From assembly GCA_916700875.1 (NCBI GenBank), contig CAKAKS010000039.1:29889794-29953793 (forward strand): a stretch of 64,000 nt of DNA, given 5' to 3'. A program made the position numbers and the translations under genes. Of the stretch, positions 36,932 to 48,930 are shown piece by piece; the stretch's first letter is position 1, and each line of letters begins with the position of its first letter. This stretch comes from Sebastes aleutianus (taxonomy: Eukaryota > Chordata > Actinopteri > Perciformes > Sebastidae). A model generated the notes under the pieces. It ran no database searches and was not told the DNA's origin. It saw only the letters and a program-made list of their open reading frames with translations.

Positions 36932-37210
36932 GTATGGGGGGTGGGGGGGGTTATGTGTTTAGACTGGAGAAAGGAGGGAAGGGTAGGAGTTGATGTCTCT
37001 TCTCGTAGTCCAACGCGAAGGATGGCTCATTTGTTTACAGGAGGCTCAGATGGAGAGGCGGCAGCCTGATGGTACCTAATAGCCAGGAGGACAGGAGGAC
37101 AAGCTGGCAGCTGAATCAAAGCAATTACCATCGCTCAGCCAGGTCAAAGTGCTGGGTCATTCGGGAGCGGATGGGCAGAACAGCCAGTGGATCAGGAGTT
37201 GTATAATTTG

Positions 37211-37780
37211 TAGGGCTGGGTAATGTGTAAAAAATGACGATGCCAGTACCAATACCAGTACCTTTAAAGTGATACTGAGTGCGCTGGGCTTGGATGCAAT
37301 TTTTTGTAGTGGCCAAACGGTGGTACTACAACTTCCGTGTCTGTCACGTGCTGCCATTGGGCCAAAAGGACTTTTTCCCATAGACTTACATTGGGAAAGA
37401 GGCGTCTGTAACTCAGCGAATATTTAGTTTGAGGTAAATCAGCTTTCCAGTATGAACACTTGAATAGCCCTTATTTAAATCATTAGGTCCTAAAAGTTGT
37501 AAAATGCACTAATAACCGAATCCAGAGTTATTTCCCTTCCTCCGTTCTTGTGAATGAGCCCCAGACCGAGGCTGGACCGAGGGCTGGGAGGCGAAGTTAA
37601 AGGAAACACTACTGCGCCTGCCCTATGGACCCAATGGATGCGGAAGATTGACGGATGATCCGGGTACTTTATCACTCGGCGGTCGAGCCATTTGGCTTCA
37701 TGTGCCCTTGAGCAACTCTCCTAGGAATGAACGGGAGCCCACCTGCAACGCTGTATCCAGTTCTCTTTATACATTCATGA
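37211..37780. repeat. Repeat-like block starting with a hAT-type end
   Basis: Begins TAGGGCTGGGTAATGTG with CAGTACCAATACCAGTACC, a hAT-MITE-like fragment. It continues into CCCATAGACTTACATTGGG and CTCGGCGGTCGAGCC sequence that reads like a second dispersed repeat, recalled as common in fish. There is no second copy in the window, so boundaries and class are uncertain. Confidence 0.4.
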
Positions 37781-38539
37781 GACAGACAAGACGAGCACTG
37801 AAGTGTGGGAGGAAGAAAAAAAAAAGTATTAAGATGAAGAATCCTTGTTTAACCACAAAACATTTTTACAACCTCATCTGCGGTTTCACGCCCGAAGACA
37901 AATAGAAAGACAGATATAGACCCAGACACACACATCTATGATCTGGAAGTCTATTTTTTACAATTTCTTTTTCCGATGCTGATAAATCACACACACGCAC
38001 ACGCACACGCACACGCACGCACGCACACGCACACGCACATGCACACAGAAATGCTAAAGCCTCTAATGATCCACCAGATGTATTGAGAAAGGTGCCAAAA
38101 GGACACTACAGCTGTACAGTCAATCAATCGGATTGACTCAATATGCCACTTCTAATAATGGCTAACTTCTGTGGTGACCTTTACTCAATCTGGTGGATTT
38201 ATTTGTTCTAATTAAGCAGGTTAGGGCCACATGCCTTCACAAATTAAGTCATCCATCTTGATGTGACAAGGCGGAGGAGGAAAGGCCAATTTACCCCCCA
38301 GGAAAAAGAGCAATTTCTTCAATAGCAGGAGGTGAAGAGTCTGTCAGAGAGGGTTAACATTCACACCAATGCACAGAATGCACCTACACGCTACATGCTG
38401 TCTATGCCAATGCTGGTTATGTACATTTCTTCTTCTAAAGGCAACCAATGGTGGACAGTATGCACTGACTGCACTGCACTGCACTGTACAGTAAATGAGG
38501 TCCTGTGCCTGTTAGTCTCGCACTATTGTAGAGTGTCAA
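37781..38539. other. Non-coding stretch with a CACACG array
   Basis: No gene recognised. A CACACG-type array is at 37988-38045 and a CACTG-type short array at about 38464-38480. Confidence 0.5.
37988..38045 (+). repeat. (CACACG)n-type microsatellite
   Basis: Alternating CACA/CGCA units over about 58 bp. Confidence 0.9.
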
Positions 38540-39066
38540 CACCAATTAATCAGGTCCACGTGTCCTCATGCAACGGTTCATATTCTTACGAAAGGTTATT
38601 CCTCATTTTCCGTGCGTTTTCCTTCAAATGTAACATGTGACGCACGTGTCACTTTCCACTCCAGTCTTTTCAAAATAAAACTACGTTGTTAGTTTTAGGA
38701 AAAGATTTACTTAGAAAGGTTTAGGCAACAAAACTATTTAGTTAGGTTTAAGAAAAGATAGACTTGGTTATGTTTAGGCAACAAAACTACCTAGTTAGAT
38801 TTAGGAAAAGATTGCGGTTTTGGGTTGAAATAACTTTGGATGTGGCGTAACTTAAGTACAGAAGTACATGACAAATAAATCAGCATTGACTTCTGGTTTC
38901 ACACAGGGTACGAACACCGACCTCCTGGGCGAAAATCCAGGGTTTTTGACCCACCCATCCACCCCAACCTCCTCCCTATGGGGCGTTTGTCGCTGTTTAT
39001 ACTTCCTGTTTCATAATTACGTGCATTACATACAAATTGATTTTGTTGGATATATACGATTGTGTC
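38540..39066. mobile_element. GTTAGGTTTAGG repeat element, copy C
   Basis: Follows copy B (22711-23384) from TCCTCATGCAACGGTTC to TTGTTGGATATATACGA in the same order, including the GTTTAGGCAACAAAACTA array (about 38690-38810) and the CTGGTTTCACACAGGGTACG block. The left boundary is by comparison only. The open frames here are not genes. Confidence 0.6.
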
Positions 39067-41390
39067 CAGCCAACTAAACACATCTTATGGCATGGCCGTG
39101 TGGTTGAAAATAGTCCGCAATGTCTAGATCAACAGAGGCTGGAGCCAGCGGGGGCTCGGATGTGGACTGATACAGTCCAGTGAAACGCCTCCTCCGCCAG
39201 CCCTGATAAACACAGTTAGCTGGGGGACTAGGATTGTTTCTCCTCCTGTAACCCCACATACCCAAACCTCTGTGCAAAATATGCAGTGTAGTGATGACAG
39301 CGAGGATGTGTTTATGTGTGAGTGCTTCAGAGGGAGCGTGGGTGTGTACACTGTGCTGTGTGTCAGTTTCTGTGTGCACTACTGAGCTGCACATCTGAAG
39401 CTGGAGCATAACTGAGGACACAAGGATGCATATAAGCACAACAGCAACACACATTCATTCACAACTTTTCATCTTCCTCAAACACGAGCCCTAAGGTTCC
39501 TTCACGTGTTCATTATCGGCCCACACACCATGTGAAAATACAATTCAGTCTAGAGTTCATCCTCCATGTTGCCAAAACTACACAACGCTCACCTTTCACT
39601 GCAAACTCCTCATCAGGGGAAGTTTACTTTCAATTAAAATAAGCCACAAAAACACGCACACACACACAGCCGCTAACCTTCAGGTGACTCCCAAGCATCC
39701 TGAGCCATCCACCACATCACACAAGGAGATTCAGAGCACAAAATGAAGGAATAACACCAGGCAACAATATGGCTCAGTCCTTTTCACCATGGGGTTTCAC
39801 TCTGAGAAATGTTTGGAGTTTCAAAATACTACGTCCTTCCTACAGTATATGAGCATTCTGAATAGGGCCCTCTGTCTCTAATTGGCCTCTTTTACTTTTT
39901 TATCAGTGTTCGTTTCTCTCTCTCTCTTCCTCTGTCGAGCTCTCTGTCTCTCTTACAAACACACACGCAATGGTGTGTGCAATGTGCAAGCACACATACC
40001 CGTGCAGACTACATTCCCATCTAATCCACATCCATCCTCTCCGTGGAACACGATTGGTTTTGCTTCGTAGTGTAAACTTCCAAGTTGAGGTCAGACTTCG
40101 GGGTCACAGGGGCCTACAGAGGGCTATGGAGCTCAACTTCAAAGAGAAACAGCCATAAGCAGGGAGCCAGCTTGTTAGTGCTTTCTCTGCCCTTAGTTGC
40201 ACCTCTCACATCCCCTACATGTCTGTGTCCTATTGTTAATGCCAGACAGTCAAGGCTGTGTTAGCTGCCTGGCGGCGGCATTCAAAGTGCCTTTGATTTT
40301 TTCTTGGGTCCACTTTTCTGCACAAACCAGTGTTGTAAATCATACAATGAAATAATAAAAACATATCTACATTCTGTAATTGGTTGTTAGTATGCATTAG
40401 ACTCCAAACATCATTTGTTAACTCAGGAATTAAATCTAGCTGTGACAGTGTGAGGCATTTTCCATGGCTGGCAAAGACCTTTGAGATATTTATTGATTTT
40501 GTGTAGAAAGGTGTGGTAGCATTAGCAAACAACTAACAGGCAGAGTAAGGACTACTTTAAAGTTAGGGTCGGTAATGCTGAGAAACCATCAAGAGTACAC
40601 TAAATTTAAAAAATGATCCAACTGAAAATCTCAGCCCAGTGTTGCCAACTCTTTTCCAATGAAAGTAGCTAGCAGCACCAGTTCCAAAAGTCTCTAAATC
40701 TAACAAGAAAGTCACCAAGTAAACAACACTGACAGCTGTCCCTTCAGGCCTCCCTATGAATGTAAACAACAAACATGGCTACTGTTAATACTCACAGCTG
40801 TGACTGCTCGCAAAGAGAATAGAAGCATAGAGACAAAAATCCGGCATCTTTTTAACAACAGCCGCTGCCGCCATTTTGGACTGAAAACGGTTATTATATT
40901 TATAATGGTTTTATTGTTCAACACAGGCCATTTCGGTAGAGACAATAAATATGACAACAGAATAGAAATTATTTTGTTTTACTTTTGTGCGGCACTTTTA
41001 TAGGTGGACGTTTTACTGGCGTCCGATAGTCGCTTTCAGTCCAAAATGGCAGAAGCATAGCTTTGCTGCTGGGCGCTGATGTTGCAATGGAACCAACAAT
41101 TGACTTTCACTTCTTGGCAAAATACGTTCTTTGGTGCACGGGCAGAGTGCATGCAAGTAGACAGGCAGATAGCCCGTCCAATCATTACATTCAGGCCAAA
41201 TGAAATGATCAGACAGTCTTATTACAGTCCTGCCTGCTACAGTCACAGATACATGATTCTTTTCTTTTTTTTGTCAGAGCATTTGATTTATTGATTGCTG
41301 TTGGGATGTAACGACAATTTCAACAAATGTAACAAAAAAAATATTTGAACAGCACTACCAACCTTAGATTTAACTGCCTCAATTATTGAT
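39067..41390. other. Non-coding stretch with a local inverted repeat
   Basis: No gene recognised. GCCATTTTGGACTGAAA at about 40871-40887 is answered by its reverse complement at about 41032-41048, so the segment about 40560-41100 may be a short foldback or MITE; its start AAAGTTAGGGTCGGTAATG resembles dispersed fish repeats from recall. A CT-rich tract is at about 39916-39950. The minus-strand frame at 39074-39454 has no domain. Confidence 0.4.
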
Positions 41391-41808
41391 TATGGCTGAG
41401 TATCAAGCCTTCAATGCACGGTACTGTTACCGACCAACATTTGGAGGTATCAAAAACTCAAGCACAGGAAGCCGGCATCAAATGCTTTATCATATCCATA
41501 ATCTCCTTTACTAATGCTTTGATCAGATATGAATTAAATCAAATTTAGCAAATTTTAGACTGCATTTTTTAAGCAAACTTAACTTTTTAAGCAAACTTAA
41601 CAAACGTCTTCAATAACTGCTTGTTAGACAGCATTTCATATTTAAGAACTTTTTTCTTTGTTTAATAAATAAAACAGAACTTGTAGAAAAATATGTGTAT
41701 TCTTCTAAAAGTAAGGTTATGAAAAATGTTGTCTTTTCGTATTGATACTAAAACTCAGGTACTATATCGACACTAGTATCCAAATATTTCACACAATGCA
41801 CACCCCTT
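41391..41808. mobile_element. Decayed hAT-like MITE
   Basis: Starts TATGGCTGAGTATCAAGCC (compare TAGGGCTGGGTATC) and ends GCACACCCCTT, with GGTACTGTTACCGACC and TATCGACACTAGTATCC inside. Flanks TTATTGAT (41383-41390) and AAACTGAT (41809-41816) match at 5 of 8 only. An exact 18-bp tandem duplication (TTTTTAAGCAAACTTAAC) lies at about 41565-41601. Confidence 0.5.
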
Positions 41809-43934
41809 AAACTGATCTTTTGTTGCAGTGTAAATTAACTAACTAAATAAAAAAACTCAATGTATTTATTCCTATAACTGAGGCTGATAGAAACTCTCAT
41901 CACATACAGTATACATATAAGCATGTCACATTGAGGTAATGTTTCTTACTGAGTGGATATTTAAACCCCCAGTTTTTGATTTCATGAACGTTACATTTCT
42001 GCCATCTAGTGGTGATGTCAGAGAACAATAGCTGTGCTTTTTATCTGTATTAAAGGGCAACACCAATGTTTTCTAGCAATGATGGTGTACATATAAGTGT
42101 CTATGATAAATCATTGTATGTTTGTCATTTTATATTAATTCTATCTTTTTTCATCACTGCTGAAGCATTTTACTATATCAGAAAATATGCTTGAGACACT
42201 TAAAAAATGCCATGCAAATATCTGAATGGATTTCAATGTCTGTCATAGTATGAAAGAAATGGGTGGTACTTGAATATTGAATCTATATATTATTATAAAA
42301 GTGGGTGCATTTTTGCAGTCGCATTTATCTGATCCACACATTCTATAACATAACTTTATATATACACTGCATATATGCATAAGCAGAGGTGATTTAACCA
42401 AAAACACATATTTTACCGATGTGTACTAATATGATATTAAAATCGAATTTCTGATAAATGATAATGTTTAGTGTTATTTAAAGCTGTATGCAAAAATTGA
42501 TAGGGTCACTTTACATAAAGTAACTAGAATGCTGTGGAATCATAAATCAGCCACCTACTTTTAAAAGTCAGTTTGCATATGCATCAAGTTGATATTAAAT
42601 AGTTTTGTTGATAGCCAGACAGATGTGAGTCTACTTTAAGATCTTAAATACACATTACTGATTCACCAAGAAGGAGTACTGCTTGGTTAATACAGTTGTA
42701 ATAGATGTTCAATCGTAATACAGGAGATGCCGATGGGATGGCTTATATTGCACAACCTTTCCTGACCACTAGAGGTCAGAGTTTTACCATATATGAACGA
42801 CACCCCGGGTAAACATCATTGCCACATTAATTACACTCTCTCCAACGGAGTCAACAAACAACTGGAAACAGAAGAATCAAAATCCAAAGAGCTTAAGGGG
42901 AAGCTTAATCCAATACAGCTTCTTCTGCAGTGAAATTAAAAGTCACCATTGATCCAGTACTGCTTGATAATACCATGCAAAGATGAGTGAAACATTCACT
43001 GAGACCTTGAATTTGTTCAGTCCTGGAACACATAAAACAAAGGAGCCAAAGCTCGTTATGATGCGTCATGAAATTTACTGCCCATAGCTAAAAATATTAG
43101 TCATTTATCTAATCTTAATATTTTATTTTCTATCAAAGCAAATCAAACATTTTAGCAAGGAAATTCTTCTTATTCTATCACAACAACACTTGTTTATAAA
43201 AAGTGTCTGAAACAAGAAACAGTTTTGGAAAACAGGTGGAAATTTCTTCCACATGTTTCTAAGACTGAATTTTTCTATATAACATGAAAATAAATTTTTT
43301 TTTAAATCTTTTTTTTCTGTGTGCATCCTGTGTGTATCTGCATGTCATGTACTATATCTAACGATCATTTGCAAGATAAGTTTCAATTGAAAAAGAAATC
43401 TGTTCAAGAGAAGTGGCCCCGTCTACCACCTAAAAAAAAAGTATATCCGGCAGACTTCGTGACATAACACCTAAGTGTACGTTTGGGAAATGCATTGACA
43501 CGTCACAGGGGAATTTACATGCCACAACATTGTGGTGTCAGCAGCTGATATACTCATCAGACAACAAGACGCATCTCAAAACAGCTGTGAAGTCTGACCC
43601 ACTGTACTGACTACCAAAAGCTACCAGCTTGTCAGTAACGACGACCGCAAAAAAACAGAAGTTATCTTTCTACTTCACTGATCGCTTCGAAAAACACAAC
43701 ATGCCTCAGCGAGTAGGCACACATTATGCTACTTTTAATAATGCAGAGCTGTGAATAACAGTAAACAAATACAGTATGTAAAAAATATACAGCAATAAAA
43801 GCTGTGCTGTAGTCAATGCATCATAGATTCATGAAGAAACCAAGCTTTCAATTATTTTGGTTGGCATTTGTGGAGTGACAGAGGCACATATCCTTTCAAC
43901 AGTGGAGTTAGATATAAATGCATGGACACTTGAT
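41809..43934. other. Non-coding stretch
   Basis: AT-rich unique-looking DNA with no gene or repeat family recognised. Short poly-T/poly-A runs at about 43296 and 43431. Confidence 0.5.
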
Positions 43935-44365
43935 TAGGGATGCACCGATACCGATACCGGATCGGATATTGGGCTGATACTGACTCAAATAGCTGGATAT
44001 CAGTAACAATGGGGCTGATCATTTCAATTCAATTCTATGTTTATATACATTATACAGTATACTGGAATTTAAATTTGAATTGAACAAATTATTTCATCAT
44101 TACAAAGATTTATGCTTGAATTGTAGTTCCTGTTCATTTTGAAGATTTTTTTGCCAAATTGTTGATGTACGATTTATTATTTTAAAAATAAATAACAAAT
44201 CACTAAATTTGTATCTATATATTTATTCATTAAGTTTTGTTTTACAAAGTTAGAAAAGCAAGATTTAAGTCAAGCCTGATGTTAACTTATAGATAAAAGA
44301 ATGATCCCAGTCACTTCCACACAGTGAGGCTTATTAATTAAACACTGGTATTAGATCGGTACTCG
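43935..44365 (-). mobile_element. hAT-like MITE, TAGGGATGCACCGAT family, truncated copy
   Basis: Starts TAGGGATGCACCGATACC with GGATCGGATATTGGGC. The distal part (about 44235-44365, from ACAAAGTTAGAAAAGCAAG to GATCGGTACTCGGG) is the reverse complement of 25094-25220 in the nested element at 25018. The second terminal inverted repeat is missing, so this copy is truncated at about 44365. Confidence 0.7.
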
Positions 44366-45120
44366 GGTTTGCTGCTGCCGGTTACAGCGTTATCTGTCAA
44401 TACTGGACCAATTTCAAAAATCGTTGTCCCCATTAGTCTCTTACACAAAAACATGGAAAATAGAGTCCAGGTTGAAAAATACCAAAGTTCCCCTTTAAGA
44501 TGCACACAAACAGCAGAAAATGAACAAACGAAAGGCTGTAATATAACATGGCGACAGTTCATTCGATATGGAAGCTTTTAATGTGTAACCCATGTAAGTG
44601 CATTCCTACAGTATTTCAGCTGGCACAATCAGCATCGTCAGTGTTCTTCCTGCAGAGCAGCTGCTAGATCTCATAGTTGACCCTGGTCCAATTCTATAGT
44701 CGACACATCCGTACATACAATATGACACTGCCTGAACCACAAAGTCATGTAAATAACGCAACTGTTTAGCAACAACTGATGTTTATCACTAAAACTGCGC
44801 ACAAGTTTTTACTTGTAAATAACACAATTTTGTTGTCTTTTGTACATAAGACAATACTGTTCACAAACACAACTGCAACTCCTCTGATACTGCAACATGT
44901 TGAATGCATGAATAAACACTGTTCTGCTTTTTTCCTCAGTGTGGCTTAACCACTTTTTCATCACATGTACTTAGCACTATTCTGTATTCCTGTAACACAT
45001 CAAGCACTAAACCAATAAACTCCTAAAATAACTACCGCATCTTCACAGTGCAACTGCATGGTGCATTTAAAGCCATAAAACCACCAAAACACAGCGGTCT
45101 GTCTGTCTGTCACTGCTGAC
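44366..45120. other. Non-coding stretch
   Basis: No gene recognised. The ending CCAAAGTTCCCCTTTAA near 44500 resembles a repeat end, but no second copy is present. AATAAACACTG and CCAATAAACTCC could serve as plus-strand poly-A signals but have no gene assigned. Confidence 0.4.
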
Positions 45121-45149
45121 ATATACGCCTTGTTTGTGTTTAGGAAGCG

Positions 45150-45180
45150 TGACAGGAAGTGATGACGTCGGTGCGTCTCA
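45150..45180 (+). promoter_or_regulatory. ETS-CRE composite promoter-like site
   Basis: CAGGAAGTG (45153-45161, ETS-like) is followed at once by TGACGTCG (45163-45170, CRE-like), inside a locally CpG-richer segment (45145-45210). Adjacent ETS and CRE sites are typical of TATA-less promoters of broadly expressed vertebrate genes. An ATG follows at 45221. Direction and activity are inferred only. Confidence 0.35.
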
Positions 45181-45220
45181 TGTAAGACGGCAACTCGGCT
45201 TGCTGTTAGAGCAGCTCAAC

Positions 45221-46166
45221 ATGAAAACAAACAATTCTCATCTCCTTGCAAGGTGTCATCAGATAACTGACACGCAGGTTAAATATTTGATTTTCAGCTG
45301 AACTCCAACAGCGGTAAAAAAGAAAGTCCCAGGTCTAAAAATATTATTGAAGTGAAGAGTGTTGAAGTGACCACACTTCATCTTGCAAAATTCACCATCC
45401 ACTGAGGTTCATTTGGGTCTATCAAATGCATCCGATCAGTGACATACGGGGAGTTTTTAGACGATGACGTGTTGCTATATATTAAATGACCATAATAAGC
45501 GAAGTGAGAACTGTGGAGTGTCATAGTTTCACTATTAGACATCATATGACTTTATCAGTTTTGCAGATCAAAGTCGTAAATAATGAGGAGGAATAAGGAG
45601 AAAGAATTTGTGGAAACTGGTCACCACATTTAAAAATTGTGGTATTTCCACACACATCAATCTTCAGTATAGAGACAGAAATGGTTTATGTGATATTTTT
45701 TGTTTTTCAAAAATGTCAAATCAATAAAATACCTTATTTGGGTATGTATCGACTTCAGGAAACATACAAACATACAAATATTACTCCTCTCTGAAATTGT
45801 TCATGGCTCCTACAGGGTATTTTTGAAATTCTTTTCCTATCTGTTTTTGCTTTGCTTTCCTTTGTATCTATCTAAAATTGTAACAATAGCAGTTTAAAGT
45901 AAGCAAAAACAAGTGAGAGACATTTTGTGATCCTTCCTAACCACTAATTGTTCTCTTTGCAGAGATTTACCCAATATTGGTTAAATATCATCGCAGTTAA
46001 AGCTCACAGTTTACATTTTAACGTCTTTGCCACGGTGTCAGTTTACATCCAAAACAATACCAAGAGGCCAAAGGCTGCAAGAAACAGAGACAAAAATACC
46101 ACTAAGTGTTTCACGGTCCAAGGACTTTTGGAGGCGAGTACGTACAGCCCGCTAAGCTTTTACTGA
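45221..46166 (+). CDS. Hypothetical two-exon reading frame downstream of the ETS-CRE site
   Basis: ATG at 45221, open for 19 codons to a CAG|GTTAAA donor-like site (exon ends 45277). A strong acceptor (ATTGTTCTCTTTGCAG, AG at 45961-45962) begins a second segment at 45963 that is open in the same phase for 67 codons to TGA at 46164-46166. The joined 86-residue product has no domain I recognise; its second half is basic with FNVFATVSVY and RPKAARNRDK segments. The donor is weak and the match of phase could be chance. On the opposite strand of the second segment there is also a good acceptor (TCTCTGTTTCTTGCAG). Confidence 0.2.
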
Positions 46167-46362
46167 AAGCTGTTTGTCCAATAGTGACAGAGTAGCGACT
46201 GCTGAGCAGAGCTGAGATGCATGTCTTCAAAATAGAAACCCACCAACAAAGAATACAGCACAATCAAGATGAAAAAAACTGTCGAAACCACGAATGTACT
46301 CAAAAGAAATGCGTCACACTTCCAGAGAAGTTACAGTGAAGAAACTCGTGATTGCATGTAGT

Positions 46363-46414
46363 CCCCCCCCCCCCCCCCCCCACACACACACACAAATACA
46401 CCACCACCACCACC
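46363..46414 (+). repeat. Poly-C run, (CA)n and (CCA)n tract
   Basis: Nineteen C residues (46363-46381), then about seven CA units and five CCA units. The Trp/Cys-rich minus-strand frame across it is an artefact. Confidence 0.9.
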
Positions 46415-47349
46415 AGGCCTGAGTCTCTGCCAAAACTTCAGCCGATTCAATCTGACAGGAAGCTTTTCCCTCCCCCTTCTTCCTCAACCCCTCCTTCAGC
46501 TGAGGTGGGCGTGCTGCTGAGGAAACACAGAGCATGCAGATGTTGATGTTCCACAACGAAAGTTGTGCCCACATCCGTTCAGAATGAAAACTTTTGTATA
46601 GCCTATAGCAGGCTGTTCAGACTAACAGTAAAACAGCAGGCAGCAAAACAAGGCACATCTACAGTGCAGTACACTTTCAGCACCACTGGAGTTCCACCCA
46701 ATCCGACTATCTGGCCATTAAATAGCCATTATCAATCACTATAAGCACCATGGATGTGGGTCATTAGGGGCCTACTATGCCTACTCTGTTGTAAAAGTGA
46801 AAGCGAAACTTAAAAGCTACACATTCTAACACGTAAAACTGAATGAAACATTAGTTTTGAACACAAACAGAGACAACAACTAGAAATGTCTGAATTAGGC
46901 TAAACAGAAACTTCTAATCTGTGGTGAGTGAGTGAGTTTGTGAGTGGGTGAGATAGAGAGAGAAATCCTAGGGAATGTACTTGCTATTCAGAAATATATA
47001 GGAAAAAAAACAGCTGCCATTAACATGTTTTTGAATGGTTTATGGGGAGATTTTAGGACATAATAGAACACTTTAACATTAACACTTTCCCCTGTCAGTG
47101 TCTACCTGCTGAGTCAATGGATTGTCACATTTTCTTGTCTCGCAGCAATTCTTGATACCTAACACTTATCACCACTCTGACACATTCAGAGGCTAAGCAG
47201 CTGCCAAATAACAGGTCTGTCTCACTCAGTCAGTGGGCAAATGCTGAGTGATTTCCAATGAGCTCTGCTCCATCATTAGTCTGCTCATTGAAATTAGGCC
47301 TGCCGACAAAATCAGCCAAAGGCTTTATATCTTTAAAGCACCAAGTTAC

Positions 47350-47356
<7 letters not shown>
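46415..47356. other. Non-coding stretch with isolated splice-like signals
   Basis: No gene recognised. On the minus strand, TGCTCTGTGTTTCCTCAG at about 46520 is a good acceptor, and one frame after it gives an acidic Gly/Glu-rich tail ending in a stop at about 46453. On the plus strand, TTTTCTTGTCTCGCAG precedes 47147. Neither can be joined confidently to other exons. Confidence 0.35.

Positions 47357-47420
<64 letters not shown>
47357..47420 (+). repeat. (TG)n(TA)n compound microsatellite
   Basis: About 16 TG units followed by about 16 TA units. The Cys/Val and Tyr/Ile repeat frames on both strands come from this. Confidence 0.95.
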
Positions 47421-47421
<1 letters not shown>

Positions 47422-47500
47422 TGTATATACACATGCATATGCATATACAGTATACATACATGCACATCTGCATATGTACATATATATGCATATGCACATA

Positions 47501-47754
47501 TGGTAAATGGACTTGCATTTATATAGCGCTTTTCTAGTCTTCCAACTCAAAGCACTTTACACATGTCACCATTCACCCATTCACACATTCACACACACGG
47601 ATGGCAGAGGCTGCCATGCAAGGTGCCAACTTTGATCTAATCTAAATACTCATTCACACACCGATGGCTAAGCTGACGGAAGCAATTTGGGGTTAAGTGT
47701 CTTGCTCAAGGACACATCGACCACATCGACATGTGAGTGGAGCAGCCAGGGATT
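47501..47754 (-). mobile_element. tRNA-type SINE, head-truncated copy
   Basis: Reads TGGTAAATGGACTTGCATTT, GCGCTTTTCTAGTCTTCC, GCTGCCATGCAAGGTGC and GCAATTTGGGGTTAAGTGTC in the same order as the SINE at 55481-55783. It stops at GCAGCCAGGGATT, where the tRNA-like head (box B then box A) should begin. The 5' head is therefore missing and the copy is not transcribable from its own promoter. Confidence 0.75.
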
Positions 47755-47874
47755 ATACAGTATATATAAACTGTATATATATATTGAGGAAAAAGTGGTT
47801 AAGAGTGAGTCTGATTGTGCAAGAAAAAAACGTATAGTTGTCCTGTGTGCTGAGTGTTTGTCTATATAGCACTT

Positions 47875-47876
<2 letters not shown>

Positions 47877-47931
<55 letters not shown>
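47877..47931 (+). repeat. (TA)n tract
   Basis: About 27 TA dinucleotides, ending exactly where the next hAT element begins. Confidence 0.95.
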
Positions 47932-47934
<3 letters not shown>

Positions 47935-48686
47935 GGATGTCACGGTTCAGGTAAAAACTTTGAACCGTTCGGTTCGCTAGTCACAGTTCGGGGCGTGTAA
48001 GTATTGAAATCCACGCCTATGGAAGGAGGCTGGGACACGGGTGGACATGGGTCTTGAGGTACGGGGTATAACACATGCGCAGTGTAACTGAAGCTGCGGT
48101 CGTGCGTTGCTATTGGCATCTCTGATGCACTGACACAAGCAGTGACAGATTGGAAACTGGAGAGGGGCAACAGCACAATCCCTGTAATGTGTTTTATATT
48201 TATTAATTATTTTTAAATAACACAGTGGCACAGGAATCCAACCGTATTCCTTTCCAAATACTGCACTTTTTGAGTGGAAAAACTAATCTTTCAATTAAGA
48301 GCTGATAATCAGGGAATTGAAACATATGTTATACAGTTCTGTTTTTTTGTTTAGTTCTAGTTGAGCATATGCTTCATTTTATGTCAATGGCCTTAGTCTA
48401 TAATTGCATCATATTTATATGAAAATAACAAAGCTGCATTTGTTTTTATTTGCACTAATTACTGTAGAAGACCTATTCTTTCAATTAAGATCTGACAATA
48501 AAGAAGTGTTTATGTTCCTTGTGTAAGCCATACTATTGTTAAGGCAAACATTTGTTAACTTATGTTTGCCAAATAAATTAAAAGCATGTTGAAATCAGAA
48601 CATGACCGCCCTCGAACATGTACTGAACCGAACCGAAAACCGTGATATGAACCGAACCGTGAATTTTGTGAACCGTTCCACCCCTG
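47932..48686. mobile_element. hAT-like MITE, TAGGGATGTCACGGTTC family, inside a TA microsatellite
   Basis: Starts TAGGGATGTCACGGTTC and ends GAACCGTTCCACCCCTG, with GAACCG repeats inside both ends. Flanks are ATATATAT and ATGTATAT (7 of 8), i.e. it landed in a TA tract that continues on the right as TATACATACATAC. The interior holds a two-copy unit (TTTCAATTAAGAGCTGA / TTTCAATTAAGATCTGA, about 48288 and 48478). About 755 bp with no transposase; overlapping frames are not genes. Confidence 0.75.
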
Positions 48687-48930
48687 ATGTATATACATAC
48701 ATACATATACAGTATATATATATATGTATATGTATGTATGTGTATGTATGTGTATATGCGTATGCATATACACATACATATATATACATATACTGTATGC
48801 ATAGGCTATATACAGTAAATACACATATACATATACATACAGTATATAGATACACATGTACTGTACATGTATACTGTAGTATACTGTAGCATCCATGTAT
48901 ATATATATATATATACATAAACACACTCAC
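48687..48930. repeat. TATATG/TACATA microsatellite block
   Basis: Variable ATGTAT, ACATAC and TATA units throughout, including a (TA)n run at about 48898-48915. Tyr/Ile-rich frames on both strands are artefacts of it. Confidence 0.9.

Larger units (their letters stand above)
34749..37210. other. Non-coding stretch, possibly with conserved elements
   Basis: No gene recognised. A (GA)n tract is at 35482-35505, a (CTT)n tract at 36633-36650 and a (TG)n tract at about 36894-36930. The segment about 35150-35420, GC-rich and then TAAT-rich (CATGAATTATTACATTTCAT), has the look of a conserved non-coding element, but this is inference only. Open frames of 120-165 codons on the minus strand at 35405-35936 are antisense to the GA tract and have no domain. 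Confidence 0.4.

Noticed and set aside
47230..47550. Open frames of up to 106 codons on both strands rich in Tyr/Ile and Cys/Val
   Set aside because: They are translations of the (TG)n(TA)n microsatellite and exist in several frames at once.
48555..48930. 123- and 111-codon minus-strand frames
   Set aside because: Entirely within TATATG/TACATA repeats and the right end of a hAT MITE.
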